Source of the DNA: Gadus chalcogrammus
Taxonomy: Eukaryota; Chordata; Actinopteri; Gadiformes; Gadidae
Direction of reading: 5' to 3'
DNA: 64,000 nt
Assembly: GCF_026213295.1 (NCBI RefSeq)
Contig: NC_079413.1
Span: forward strand, 17,184,026-17,248,025
The translations under genes were made by a program, and so were the position numbers. Below are positions 1 to 9,074 of the stretch, one piece after another; positions within the stretch are counted from its first letter, which is position 1; every line of letters starts with the position of its first letter. Below the pieces are notes generated by a model. It saw only the letters and a program-made list of their open reading frames with translations, made no database searches and had not been told where the DNA came from.

Positions 1-36
1 TTCCCAAATGGACTCATTTGGACAAAGCCCCTCAGA
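1..36. repeat. fragment of palindromic repeat family P1
   Basis: The first 36 bases match the reverse complement of about 49415-49450 (shared core catttggacaaagcccc), which lies in the palindrome at 48537-49927. The match stops where the long-TIR repeat (copy A) begins at 37, so copy A appears to have inserted into, or recombined with, a P1 copy. Confidence 0.7.
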
Positions 37-459
37 CAACCCTGTCTCGTCAAAATTACGTTCCCAGAAAACTATTCGGCATTCTCAATTATGTTTGTCA
101 TAAAACGTATTTTGTCCGTGATTACGTTTTATTGAACGTATTGCAAATACGTTCGTCCTCAGCCTATTTTTTGCCATTTATTAACCTCTAGGATTATGTT
201 TGGTTGAAACGTATCCCAGATAGGTTAAATGTCAACGTATAGCACATTATTGTCATTAAGGCATATCTTCCTTTCAGCGAACGTTTCATTTAACGTATTT
301 TGTCTGAAAAACGTATCTTGGCCGTGAATACGTTTTATTGAACATATGGCAAATACGTTCGTTGTCAACCTATTTTTTGCCATTAATTTACCTCTAGGAT
401 TATGTTTGGTTGAAACGTATCCCAAATATGTTAAATGTCAACGTATAGCACATTATTGT
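37..459 (+). repeat. long-TIR repeat family, copy A, left part
   Basis: This stretch begins CAACCCTGTCTCG and matches the outer end of the inverted arms at 45640 and 52633. It contains about 190-bp tandem units of the type gaacatat-gcaaatacgttcg-cctctaggattatg. The copy is interrupted at 459/460 by a LINE and resumes at 5550. All three copies start at the same base, which defines a real element terminus. No protein family is recognised in it. Confidence 0.8.
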
Positions 460-478
460 ACCTGACATTTATTGCAAG

Positions 479-1642
479 ATGGCCGCCGATGTTGACACAG
501 CCGCACGGCGTCTTATCAAACAAAGGATTAAACCTGAGATCTACACCACTATTGATGGCAAAACTATCGTGGAAGATGAACTGTTAAGTTTCCTTGCTGT
601 CAAACTGAAGACTGTGCCTCAGGATGAGATTATCCTGATGGCTGTAAATCACTTTGGATCAGAGTGGATTGAAAGCTCCAAGAAGGCCCTGTTTGAACTG
701 TGTCCTGGCACGGGGCAGCGTTGTGTAGCTTACAAAGGACTACAGAAAGATGCCAACAATGTTAAGAGTTGTCTGAAACTACTTAATGAGGTTGGTGAGG
801 ATGTTCCTCGCTTTGTGTCCTATCACTTGGATGATTTACCACCAGTGACTTTTAATAGCCTTGATGTCTCTTGCCTGGTTAGTAGGATTGAACGCCTAAG
901 TGTAGAGATAGCCTCCATGAAAAATGCTGTGAGTGAGCAGTCGACTGCATGTGAGAACCTTTGTGGAATAACCACAGACATTAACCAACGCCTGAGTGTG
1001 ATTGAGCAACCCAGTTCCAGCAAGGGGAATGCAGCCACTATCATGACCTGTGAGGGGGCCGAGCTCCATGGACCAAGTCACAGGAAGCCTGCGCCCGGTC
1101 CCTCTGCGTTGGCCGGCGCTGAGGAGACAGCGGGCGGGGGGAGTGCCGCGACGATGTCCCCTGTATGGAGCCATGTACTAAAACATGGCAAGCACAAGCA
1201 ACATCCTGGAAAACGATCTACTGCTGCAGTACAGAGCAAGACTAGTATGAACCCTCCCAGAGAGAAGAAGACCTACGGCATAGTTGGAACCGCTGCTGTG
1301 GGGAACATACATGCAGTGACATCTAAGCTGGTGAGTGTGTTCGCGACAAAGCTTGCTCCTGACCTAGAGTCAGAAACTCTGGCTAGTTATCTAAAAGAAC
1401 AACTCTCCAGAGATGTGACTTGTCAGAAGATTGACACTCAGTATACTCGGTACAGCTCTTTCAAAGTTACAGTTGAGTGCAAGGAAGTAGGTGAGATGTA
1501 TGCACCGCAGCTGTGGCCAGAAGGGACCTATGTAAGGCGCTTCTATGAGAATCGCAAGCCTAGGGCTGTGGTAGGGGCAGGTATTATAGCACCACATGGC
1601 ACAGGGATGAGTGCGTCTGAGCCTAGGGCTTCTTGTGCATGA
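479..1642 (+). CDS. LINE-1 ORF1 protein
   Basis: This is an uninterrupted 387-codon frame starting ATG just inside the 5-prime end of the LINE, with ORF2 beginning 18 bases after its stop. The N-terminal third is mixed alpha/beta in character. The middle (residues about 130-180) has heptad-like hydrophobic spacing (LVSRIERLSVEI, LCGITTDINQRL) compatible with a coiled coil, followed by a low-complexity Pro/Ala/Gly/Ser linker (about 190-250) and a C-terminal domain. I see no CCHC zinc knuckle. By position it is the RNA-binding ORF1p of a two-ORF LINE; the fold is not identified. The frame is intact, so the copy may be young. Confidence 0.7.
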   Translation: MAADVDTAARRLIKQRIKPEIYTTIDGKTIVEDELLSFLAVKLKTVPQDEIILMAVNHFGSEWIESSKKALFELCPGTGQRCVAYKGLQKDANNVKSCLKLLNEVGEDVPRFVSYHLDDLPPVTFNSLDVSCLVSRIERLSVEIASMKNAVSEQSTACENLCGITTDINQRLSVIEQPSSSKGNAATIMTCEGAELHGPSHRKPAPGPSALAGAEETAGGGSAATMSPVWSHVLKHGKHKQHPGKRSTAAVQSKTSMNPPREKKTYGIVGTAAVGNIHAVTSKLVSVFATKLAPDLESETLASYLKEQLSRDVTCQKIDTQYTRYSSFKVTVECKEVGEMYAPQLWPEGTYVRRFYENRKPRAVVGAGIIAPHGTGMSASEPRASCA

Positions 1643-1660
1643 TAAAAATTATGAACTGCT

Positions 1661-2859
1661 ATGAGAGTTGTGTCTTATAACTCCCGTGGTCTGCGACTTG
1701 GACAGGGCGTTGGAGCGAGAGCCCAACGCATTGTTATTGACAAACTCTTTGAGCATGCGGATGTGGTTTGTTTGCAAGAGACTTTTTTATCTATTCAAGA
1801 TCTGGATAAACGGAACACTGTGCATAATGATTTCCATGGAGCAGGGGAATCTACGACAGACCTTAACACCAGAATTCTGCGTGGCAGGATCCCAGGCGGT
1901 GTGGCTATATTCTGGCATAAGAAACTTGACTCATTGGTCACTGTGATCAGGTTAGATGTGGATTGGTGCATAGGAATCAAGGTGGTGCAGGATAAGAATG
2001 TTTTTATAATCTTAAATGTATACACTCCATATGAATGTCACAAAAATTAAGATGAGTACTTGAATAAGCTTGCTTTTATTGGGTCTTATATAAGGGAAAG
2101 TGAGTATACATCCATATTTATCTTGGGGGATCTGAATGCTGATATATCAGATACTAACTCATTGTTTGGTCTGCACCTGACTCAATTCTGCAAAGATAAC
2201 AAGGTGATTCTGTCCAGTAAGGAACTATTGCCAGCTGATAGTTATACACATGTGAGTGAAGCTTGGCATACTACATCTACGTATGTCTACATTTGATGCA
2301 CATGCTTGTATAGAGGAGGCTGAGATCTTATATGGTATGGCCACTGGAGATCATATTCCGGTCTCTATGTTCATTAACATCAAGGGCCTACCTGAGCTTG
2401 TCTGTAATGACAGCCATAAACCAAGTGAAACTCTGGACTGGGCTAGGCTGACTGAAAAGTTACTGACTGATGTGTACTTAAGAAATATTGAGTTACCTGT
2501 TGATGCAATTATGTGTGGGAATATCAACTGTAAGAATGTAAGTCATAATAATGACCTGTGTACAATGTATGATAAAATTGTGAACTGTCTGGTTGTTGGA
2601 AGTGAACCACTGAGAAGAAAAGTGGTGAAACAACATATTGTGAGACCAGGGTGGAATGACTATGTACATGAAGTTCATATGGAGGCAAAAGATGCTCTTA
2701 GAAGATGGGTTTTAGCAGGCAAACCGAGGCATGGCCCAGTCTGTGAGCACAAGGTACGGACGAATGCTAGATTTAAATATGCTGTGCGTTTTATAAAAAT
2801 AAATGAGCAGACTATGAGGGCGAACTCTATGGCGAAAAAGTTACAAATTAATAATGTAT
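1661..2859 (+). pseudogene. LINE-1 ORF2, endonuclease part (broken)
   Basis: This is the AP-endonuclease domain of ORF2. Visible motifs are MRVVSYNSRGLR (start of the fold), VCLQETF (catalytic Glu), ILGDLNAD (Asp/Asn) and TGDHIPV (His). A TAA stop interrupts the frame at 2048-2050, and after about 2275 the frame shifts by one (the motif usually written W-D in this position is lost), with reading resuming in the frame of 2256 onward. It then continues as linker to 2859, where a MITE is inserted. The catalytic scaffold is recognisable but this copy cannot make an intact endonuclease. Confidence 0.8.
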
Positions 2860-3776
2860 TGCCCTGTTTACACCTACCCGATAGTGGGCCCCGATGGTGC
2901 CCGATGGCTAAATCAGCAGCTATCGTTATAACATCGGCAAATAGCGTGGTTGCATCGGGAAACACCGTTACTCTTCCCGGGAACATCGTTAGACAACGGG
3001 AAGAAATGCTCAATGATCGGGCAACAACGGGCAACATCGGCAAAGAACGAACATGTTTGTTAATTTTGGGTCTATCGGGGTAGAATCGGTTACCAGGTGT
3101 TGCTATGGGCTAATCGGCTATAATCGGGAATAGAACGGGAGTATAACGTAAGACATCGCAAATCGTTCGGGAATTTTCCTGGGCACATCGGCTATATTCG
3201 TTAATCTTCCGCGCTTTATCGTGTTTTATCGTCTTTATATCGGCAACCTCAACACACGAAAGACCCTCGAGAACCCTAGACAAATAACGATTGTGAGTGA
3301 CCAGATTGTGTTAAGGAAGACCCTCAATCTGCCACTTGGGTCTAAATAGGGGGTGATGGATGGATGTCCTACTTTTATAATTACAGGGTACTTCGCCCAT
3401 TTAGAACCGGCGTTCTATTATTATAAAATCGCTATTGTAATATCAATAAATATATAAATAAATATCAGTCTAAACCAGTCTCCCCTTTGCCTTCTCCCGA
3501 AATGACGCCAAATGACGCCAAATGACGCCAAACGCGTCATTTGACGTGTTTGGCGTCATTCGAAATGACGTCAAATTACGCCAAACGCACTTCGGGTGTC
3601 TTCCCTGGCATACATCGTTATGTTATCGTTATAACATCGGGTATGTGTAAATGCTACCCCGATAAATTGACCCGATCATACATTTTTTAGCCCGATGTCA
3701 CCCGAATCACCCCGACTTCCACATCGGTGGTCCATCGGCCATTAGCGGCCATTAGCGGGATGGTGTAAACGGGGCA
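2860..3776 (+). mobile_element. 917-bp non-autonomous DNA transposon (MITE) inside LINE-1 ORF2
   Basis: Terminal inverted repeats read TGCCCTGTTTACACC on the left and TGCCCCGTTTACACC (reverse complement) on the right. The flanks are TAT at 2857-2859 and 3777-3779. Removing the element plus one TAT puts the two halves of ORF2 back in the same frame (INNV then YEFWKEV), which fixes the boundaries precisely. The interior has no long ORF. It is full of catcggg/cccgatg words and holds a gacgccaaat tandem block with its inverse at about 3500-3570. The superfamily is undetermined; a 3-bp TSD would suit PIF/Harbinger-like elements. Confidence 0.85.
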
Positions 3777-3779
3777 TAT

Positions 3780-5236
3780 ACGAGTTCTGGAAGGAGGTGA
3801 AGGTGGTAAACAACAGCAAGATGCCACTGCCTTCTAGCATTGATGGCATTACTGAACCTGAAAACATTGCAGAGCTTTGGAGGAGACACTATGAGAACAT
3901 TTTTAACTGTGTGAAGAGTGATGTTTTTAACATAGGTGAAATACCTCACAGTGATGGGGTAGTCATCCGGCCAGATGAAGTATTTTATGCTATTGAGAAA
4001 CTTAAAATAAACAAAGCCTGTGGGCAGGATAGAATAACAGCAGAACATCTGAAATACTCTAGCCAAAATATTTCAGTGTTACTTGCTCTATGCTTTTCTG
4101 GGTTAATGAAGCATGGCATACTCCCAGGATCCATGCTATCTGTCTTGTTGATACCTGTAGTTAAAAATAAGACTGGTCAATTAACTAGTATTGATAACTA
4201 TAGGCCTATTGCACTTGCAAGTATACTGTCCAAGGTACTAGAAGGGATCCTTATGGATAGGCTTGCAGATTATATAGCATCAACAGATAACCAGTTTGGC
4301 TTTAAGAGTAAGCATGGAACTGATCTGTGTATTTATGCACTTAAAGAAATTGTCCATAGGTACAGATTGCGAAATAGCACAGTCTTCATGTGTTTCCTGG
4401 ATGCGTCAAAAGCCTTTGACCGTATCAATCATGGGAAACTGTTTGCTAAATTACTTGAGCGAGGGGTCCCCTCTTATATAATTAGGATACTGCAGTTCTG
4501 GTACTCTCACCAAACTATGCAAGTTAGGTGGGGGATGAGTATATCCATACCCTTCTATGTCTCCAATGGAGTGCGGCAGGGCGGAATTCTGTCCCCGCCA
4601 CTATTCAATCTGTACATGGATCATCTATCTGAAGAGCTGAAGGAGTGTAGAATTGGCTGTTTGGTGGGGGATAACCTCATTAATCATATGCTATACGCTG
4701 ATGATTTGGTGGTACTGTCTCCCTCCAGTGCTGGCCTGCAGCAGCTTCTTAGAATATGCTCTCAATATGGCTTAATGTATGACATCAAATTTAACTCAAC
4801 GAAGAGTGTGGTACTGATTGCTAGAACCATGGAGGATAGGAAGCTTGTCTTTCCTTCTTTCTCACTGGCAGGTGAACCGCTAGTGGTTGTAAAGAAGGTT
4901 AAATATCTGGGACACGTGATAAGATATGACCTCTGTGATGATGATGATGTGCAGCGTCAGTGTGGTATACTGTATGGGCAGGCAAACATGCTGGCGCGCA
5001 AATTCTACATGTGTACTACTGATGTTAAAATATCGCTCTTCAAAGCGTATTGCACTCCAATGTATACTGCCCACCTGTGGTGTAATTACAGTAAAGCGAA
5101 AATGAAAAAACTTCATGTGGCATATAATGATGCTCTGAGAATTTTGCTTAAAACTCCCAGGGGGGGTAGTGCCAGTGAAATGTTCGTGACAAACAATGTG
5201 CCCACTTTCAATGCTGTTTTGAGAAAGTTTATGTAA
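3780..5236 (+). CDS. LINE-1 ORF2, reverse transcriptase part
   Basis: This is an open frame of about 485 codons continuing ORF2 beyond the MITE. Counting residues from 3797, the RT palm shows FLDASKAFD at 200-208 (catalytic Asp202), the GVRQGGILSP block, and YADD at 300-303 (Asp302, Asp303), followed by VKYLGHVI. The upstream finger motif DNYRPIALASILSKVLE is present. The C-terminal part ends VPTFNAVLRKFM. It copies LINE RNA at the nicked target. The domain is intact, but the endonuclease half of the same polypeptide is broken, so the copy is not autonomous. Confidence 0.88.
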
Positions 5237-5442
5237 AGATTCATGGGCAGATTGACTGGGTCTTTGAATACGATTATTGTGTCTCTAATTGATATCTCTC
5301 AGAGTGACATAAGGTTCTCATCTTGCTTCTGGAAACATTGGACCCGAAGCTTGTATGTGTTTTAATTATGTGTTTTAATTATGTTTGTATTATAATTGAT
5401 AATGCCTCATTTGCATTCCTTCTTAAATGTTTTATATTGTTT

Positions 5443-5449
<7 letters not shown>

Positions 5450-5487
<38 letters not shown>
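5450..5487 (+). repeat. (GT)n microsatellite in LINE-1 3-prime UTR
   Basis: About 38 bases of alternating TG lie between the ORF2 stop and the (TAA) tail. Confidence 0.95.
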
Positions 5488-5497
<10 letters not shown>

Positions 5498-5549
5498 TGT
5501 GCTGTCTATGTGGACCTTCCTGTGTCTTGAATAAAGTTATAATAATAAT

Positions 5550-6105
5550 ATTGTCATTAAGGCATATTTCCCTTTCGGGAAACGTTTCATTTAACGTTAT
5601 TTTGTCCCTGATTACGTCTTATTGAACATATTGCAAATAGGTTCGTTCTCAACATTTTTGTTGTTATTTATTTAAGCTACCTCTTGGATTACATAGGCGA
5701 CATTTAATTGAAACGTATCCTTAATAGGCTACGTTAAATTTCGATAAAACATTATTGTCAGCATATAGGCATAGGCCTACCGCTCGGGGAAGCGTACGTT
5801 TGATTGTAATGTTAATAGTCCAACGTTATATCAACATGTCACAAGAGGAAAAATTAGCTGCTGACGGGGTAACTGTAGGAGCGGGGGTTGCTTTGTTGAT
5901 TTCTTCTAGGGCTAGGGCTATAGCTGTGGTCAAAGCGGGAAGTGTGCGTTGTCTGGGCGGCTGCCTGAACTGAGCTGCAGGAAATTATGTTCACATGTTT
6001 CTTCATTCATTCATGAAGGCTATACCGGTGAACTGTGACGTCAGACTCACGCCCACCTACAAACCAATCAATGTCCAGTATCAGCCTGTCCTCGGAAAAT
6101 ACGCA
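5550..6105 (+). repeat. long-TIR repeat family, copy A, right part
   Basis: This continues copy A after the LINE and is near-identical to 46251-46805, including a small open frame (5755-5973) also present at 46454-46669 and, inverted, at 51604-51819. Similarity to the other arms stops at about 6100 (after ggaaaatacg). I treat the small frame as non-coding because it is conserved only as part of the repeat. Sequence resembling the interior of the 7-kb element (about 47745-47825) follows at about 6190-6260, so copy A may extend further. Confidence 0.75.
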
Positions 6106-6263
6106 ACCCGGTATCACGCGATTGCGTGCTCATGCGCACGAACGTTAATCTATTGAAGCGTGTTCCAGAGTACGATAGTCCGACTTTTTGCGTGCTACAC
6201 AGAACGAAATGTAAACCAATGCTTTCTGAATGGGAGTGTTGTCAGACAATGAACGTGCTCCAC

Positions 6264-6302
6264 AAAACGGTACGAGAGAGAGAAAGAGAGAGAGGGAGGG
6301 AC

Positions 6303-6334
<32 letters not shown>

Positions 6335-6336
6335 GC
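6264..6336 (+). repeat. (GA)n microsatellite
   Basis: A GA-rich tract with a few interruptions, followed by an AT-rich palindromic stretch (about 6400-6475) built from tatatata and aggctata words. Confidence 0.9.
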
Positions 6337-6653
6337 TTCAGAAAGGGTGTGCGCAGATAGTACAGTGCACCCTAGTTATGTTTATGCCAAAACCACAAAT
6401 GCTATATATATATTGCCTAATTATATATATTGCCTATATATATGTATAGGCTATATATATAATTAGGCTATAATGATATTATTTAGCGTGTAATGAGACA
6501 ATCTATAGCCAAATTGTCAAAGATGCCCGAGAATCTCTGGGGATATCAGCATGGGAAATCGGCGAATCAGACCCATGAACCTATAAAGAAAGACGTCATC
6601 TCAAGCAGGAGAGAACGTTTGCGGTGTTGGTTTGTGTCACGTAAGTACAGTGC

Positions 6654-7170
6654 CGTGTTCCAATACCCGTACTATCTGTACTTACTAGCCAAAAGTTGAG
6701 TACGCAGTACGTTCCAATTCAGATCCGGCGAAAAGAAGTATACTTCAAGGACCCGGATGCCGTACTCAAAACGGGCTAATCGTGAAGTGTGGATCGAAGG
6801 ACACTCCCCCCATGGAGACTCCCCCCGTACTCAACGGCAGCCATCTTAGCTACGTAGCAAAAGAGGCGGAGCCAGGCTGAGCCAAAGTCGGCGCATTTCC
6901 CACATAGTCTGCATTAATAGAGTCATTTTGTAGTTTTTATAGTTTGTATAGCTTTTTATAGCTGCTAAGCGTAAAGAGTTCACCGTTCAAAGCGGGATGT
7001 TTATTGCGGGGGAGGAGCCACGGCGGCAAACGTGATCGTAATTTCCGGTTAGTGCACCACGGAGTACTCGATTTGGAACAGCACTCACATCTGAAAAATT
7101 AACGTAGTAGACAGTGCGGATAGTATACTTCCTTTAAGTATACTCATGGAAGTACGGGTATGGTCTCACG
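6654..7170. mobile_element. MITE with CGTG-type inverted ends
   Basis: The left end reads CGTGTTCCAATACCCGTACT and the right end, reverse-complemented, CGTGAGACCATACCCGTACT. The right half (about 7030-7165, inverted) matches 19321-19465, including the words ggtgcactaaccggaaattacg and cagatgt. There is no ORF of interest. A clear target duplication was not found, so the boundaries are approximate. Confidence 0.6.
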
Positions 7171-7754
7171 AAAATACGTGTCACTGTCACGTTATTTAAT
7201 CTATTGAAACGTGAACAGGGACACGTAGGCCTATTTTCTAAATGTTGTATTTCAATTGGAAGTAGGCTATTTTTCGTGTCACTAAGCATGACTTCCAAAC
7301 TAAGGTTCTGTCCGGGAGCGTTCTCCCTAATGTCCCTTATGGAGCTCCATACAGATCATTCATTGTTGAAAATTGTCTGTGATAACTAACAAATGACAGC
7401 TTTTGGCCACTAATTTCTACTTAAAATTGTCTGTGATAACTAACAATACGACAGCTTTTGGCCACCCGTTTCTACTTTCACCTTTGATACTGAGAAATTG
7501 TGATAATACACGGATATATTAAATGCAGGTGCGCTGCTCTGTAGGCAAACCGCAAAGGAAAAAAGGGTAGCTGCTTCATCTGTTCTTTTTAGAATTGTAT
7601 GTCTTGATGTTTATTTTATCTAGCCATCTATTCTCTAGTTTTTGGCTATGTGAATGAACGTCCGCCTCGATCGCAAGTCCAGTGTCGCGAGCGGACGTTG
7701 CGGACGTTGCCATGACATCTAGAAATCATACCGTATTTAATAGGTGTGTAACGG
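7171..7754. other. no gene seen; contains a short tandem duplication
   Basis: A roughly 57-bp unit (aattgtctgtgataactaac to tttctactt) occurs twice in tandem at about 7367-7480. Nothing else is recognised. Confidence 0.6.
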
Positions 7755-7755
7755 T

Positions 7756-7792
7756 CCTCTCCTGGAACCGTCACCTTATCGTGGTGGAGAGG
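7756..7792 (+). other. hairpin at the 5-prime end of the RTE LINE
   Basis: CCTCTCC at 7756-7762 pairs with GGAGAGG at 7786-7792, and an inner CACC/GGTG pair lies within. This position at the extreme 5-prime end could hold an RNA element (some LINEs carry self-cleaving ribozymes there). I could not fit a complete ribozyme consensus. Confidence 0.4.
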
Positions 7793-7895
7793 TTTGCGTG
7801 TCCCTGTGAACCTGAGAGCTGTGTTGTCTGGAGCCTTGTGCTCCTGGTAGGGTATCTCATGGCAGAGTGGTCTCAGGTGAGGGGCCAGACTAAGA

Positions 7896-9005
7896 ATGGT
7901 TCAAAAAACTCCAATGAATAACGGAAAAAGAGGAGATGTGACCCGGCCCGGAGGAAGCCCGGGGCCCCCGTCTGGAGCCAGGCCCAGACGGAGGGCTCGA
8001 TGGCGAGCGCCTGGTGGCCAGGTTTGCCACGGAGCCCGGTCGGGCACAGCCCGAACAAACTACGTGGCACCCCCCCTCTCTTCATCCCATGGGCCCACCA
8101 CCTGTGGGAAGACCCGTTGGGGTCGGGTGCGCAGCCACATGGGTGGCAGCGAAGGTCAGGGGTCTCGACGGACCAGACCCGGGCGGCAGAAGCTGGCTCT
8201 GGGGACGTGGAACGTCACCTCGCTGTGGGGAAAGGAACCAGAGCTTGTGAGGGAGGTGGAGCGCTATCAGTTAGATCTGGTGGGGCTTACCTCCACGCAC
8301 AGTCTCAGCTCTGGTACCGTACTCCTGGATAAGGGTTGGACTCTATTCTTCTCCGGAGTTGCCGAGGGCGTGGGGATACTCATAAATCCCCGGCTGAGCG
8401 CCGCGGTGTTGGAGTTTACCCCGGTAGACGAGAGGGTCGCCTCCCTGCGCCTAAGGGTTGTAGGGGGGAAAACTCTGACTGTTGTTTGGGCGTATGCACC
8501 AAACAGCAGCTCAGAGTACTCGGCCTTCTTGGAGACCCTGAATGGAGTCCTGTATGGGGCTCCAGTAGGGGACTCCGTAGTTCTGCTGGGAGACTTCAAC
8601 GCCCACGTGGGCAACGATGGAGACACCTGGAGAGGCGTGGTGGGGAGGAACGGCCTCCCTGATCTAAACCCGAGCGGCCGTTTGTTATTGGACTTCTGTG
8701 CTAGTCATGGATTATCCATAACAAACACCATGTTCGAACATAAGGGTGCTCATAAGTGTACCTGGTACCAGAGCACCCTAGGCCGAAGATCGATGATCGA
8801 TTTCGTGATCGTGTCATCTGATCTGAGGCCGCATGTTTTGGACACTCGGGTAAAGAGAGGGGCGGAACTGTCAACCGACCACCATCTGGTTGTGAGTTGG
8901 ATCAGGGAATGGGGGAAATTTCCGGATAGACCTGGTAAGCCCAAACGAGTAGTGCGGGTGAACTGGGAACGTCTGGAGGAGGCCCCCGTCCTAGGTACAG
9001 CCTAG
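7896..9005 (+). pseudogene. RTE LINE endonuclease domain
   Basis: This is an open frame of about 370 codons whose first 90 are a basic, Pro/Arg-rich leader. The AP-endonuclease begins with [11 protein letters not shown] and shows [10 protein letters not shown] (metal-binding Asp/Asn), DFVIVSSDL and STDHHLVV (catalytic His). The glutamate position expected in the LxxTE-type motif reads LVGLTSTHS, so the usual catalytic Glu is replaced by Ser/Thr, and the domain is probably inactive. The frame closes with a TAG at 9003-9005 and a further in-frame stop before the RT part. Confidence 0.8.
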
Positions 9006-9074
9006 CTGTGGCCTCAGGGTCTTAGGCTCCTCAAGGGGCGGTAACCCTCGGACACCGTACCGTGGTGGACACCG

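Larger units (their letters stand above)
460..5549 (+). mobile_element. LINE-1 copy (APE-type non-LTR retrotransposon, I/Nimb- or CR1-like)
   Basis: The element carries two ORFs, a 3-prime (TAA)n-type tail (ataataata at about 5540-5549) and a short target duplication ATTGT at 455-459 and 5550-5554. The undisturbed target can be read in the paralogous repeats at about 46251 (plus) and 52020 (minus), where cattattgt runs straight into cattaagg. Only about 20 bases precede the ORF1 start, so it is either nearly full length or slightly 5-prime truncated. A 917-bp MITE interrupts ORF2. The (TAA) tail suggests the I/Nimb group, but the clade is an inference. Confidence 0.85.

Noticed and set aside
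37..459. Possible Helitron terminus (tandem repeats near an end)
   Set aside because: No TC start, CTRR end or terminal hairpin. The ends are inverted repeats with a target duplication, which excludes a Helitron.
5755..5973. Small open frame conserved three times (also 46454-46669 and 51604-51819)
   Set aside because: Conservation is explained by its position in near-identical repeat arms. The sequence outside the frame is equally conserved, and no domain is recognised.
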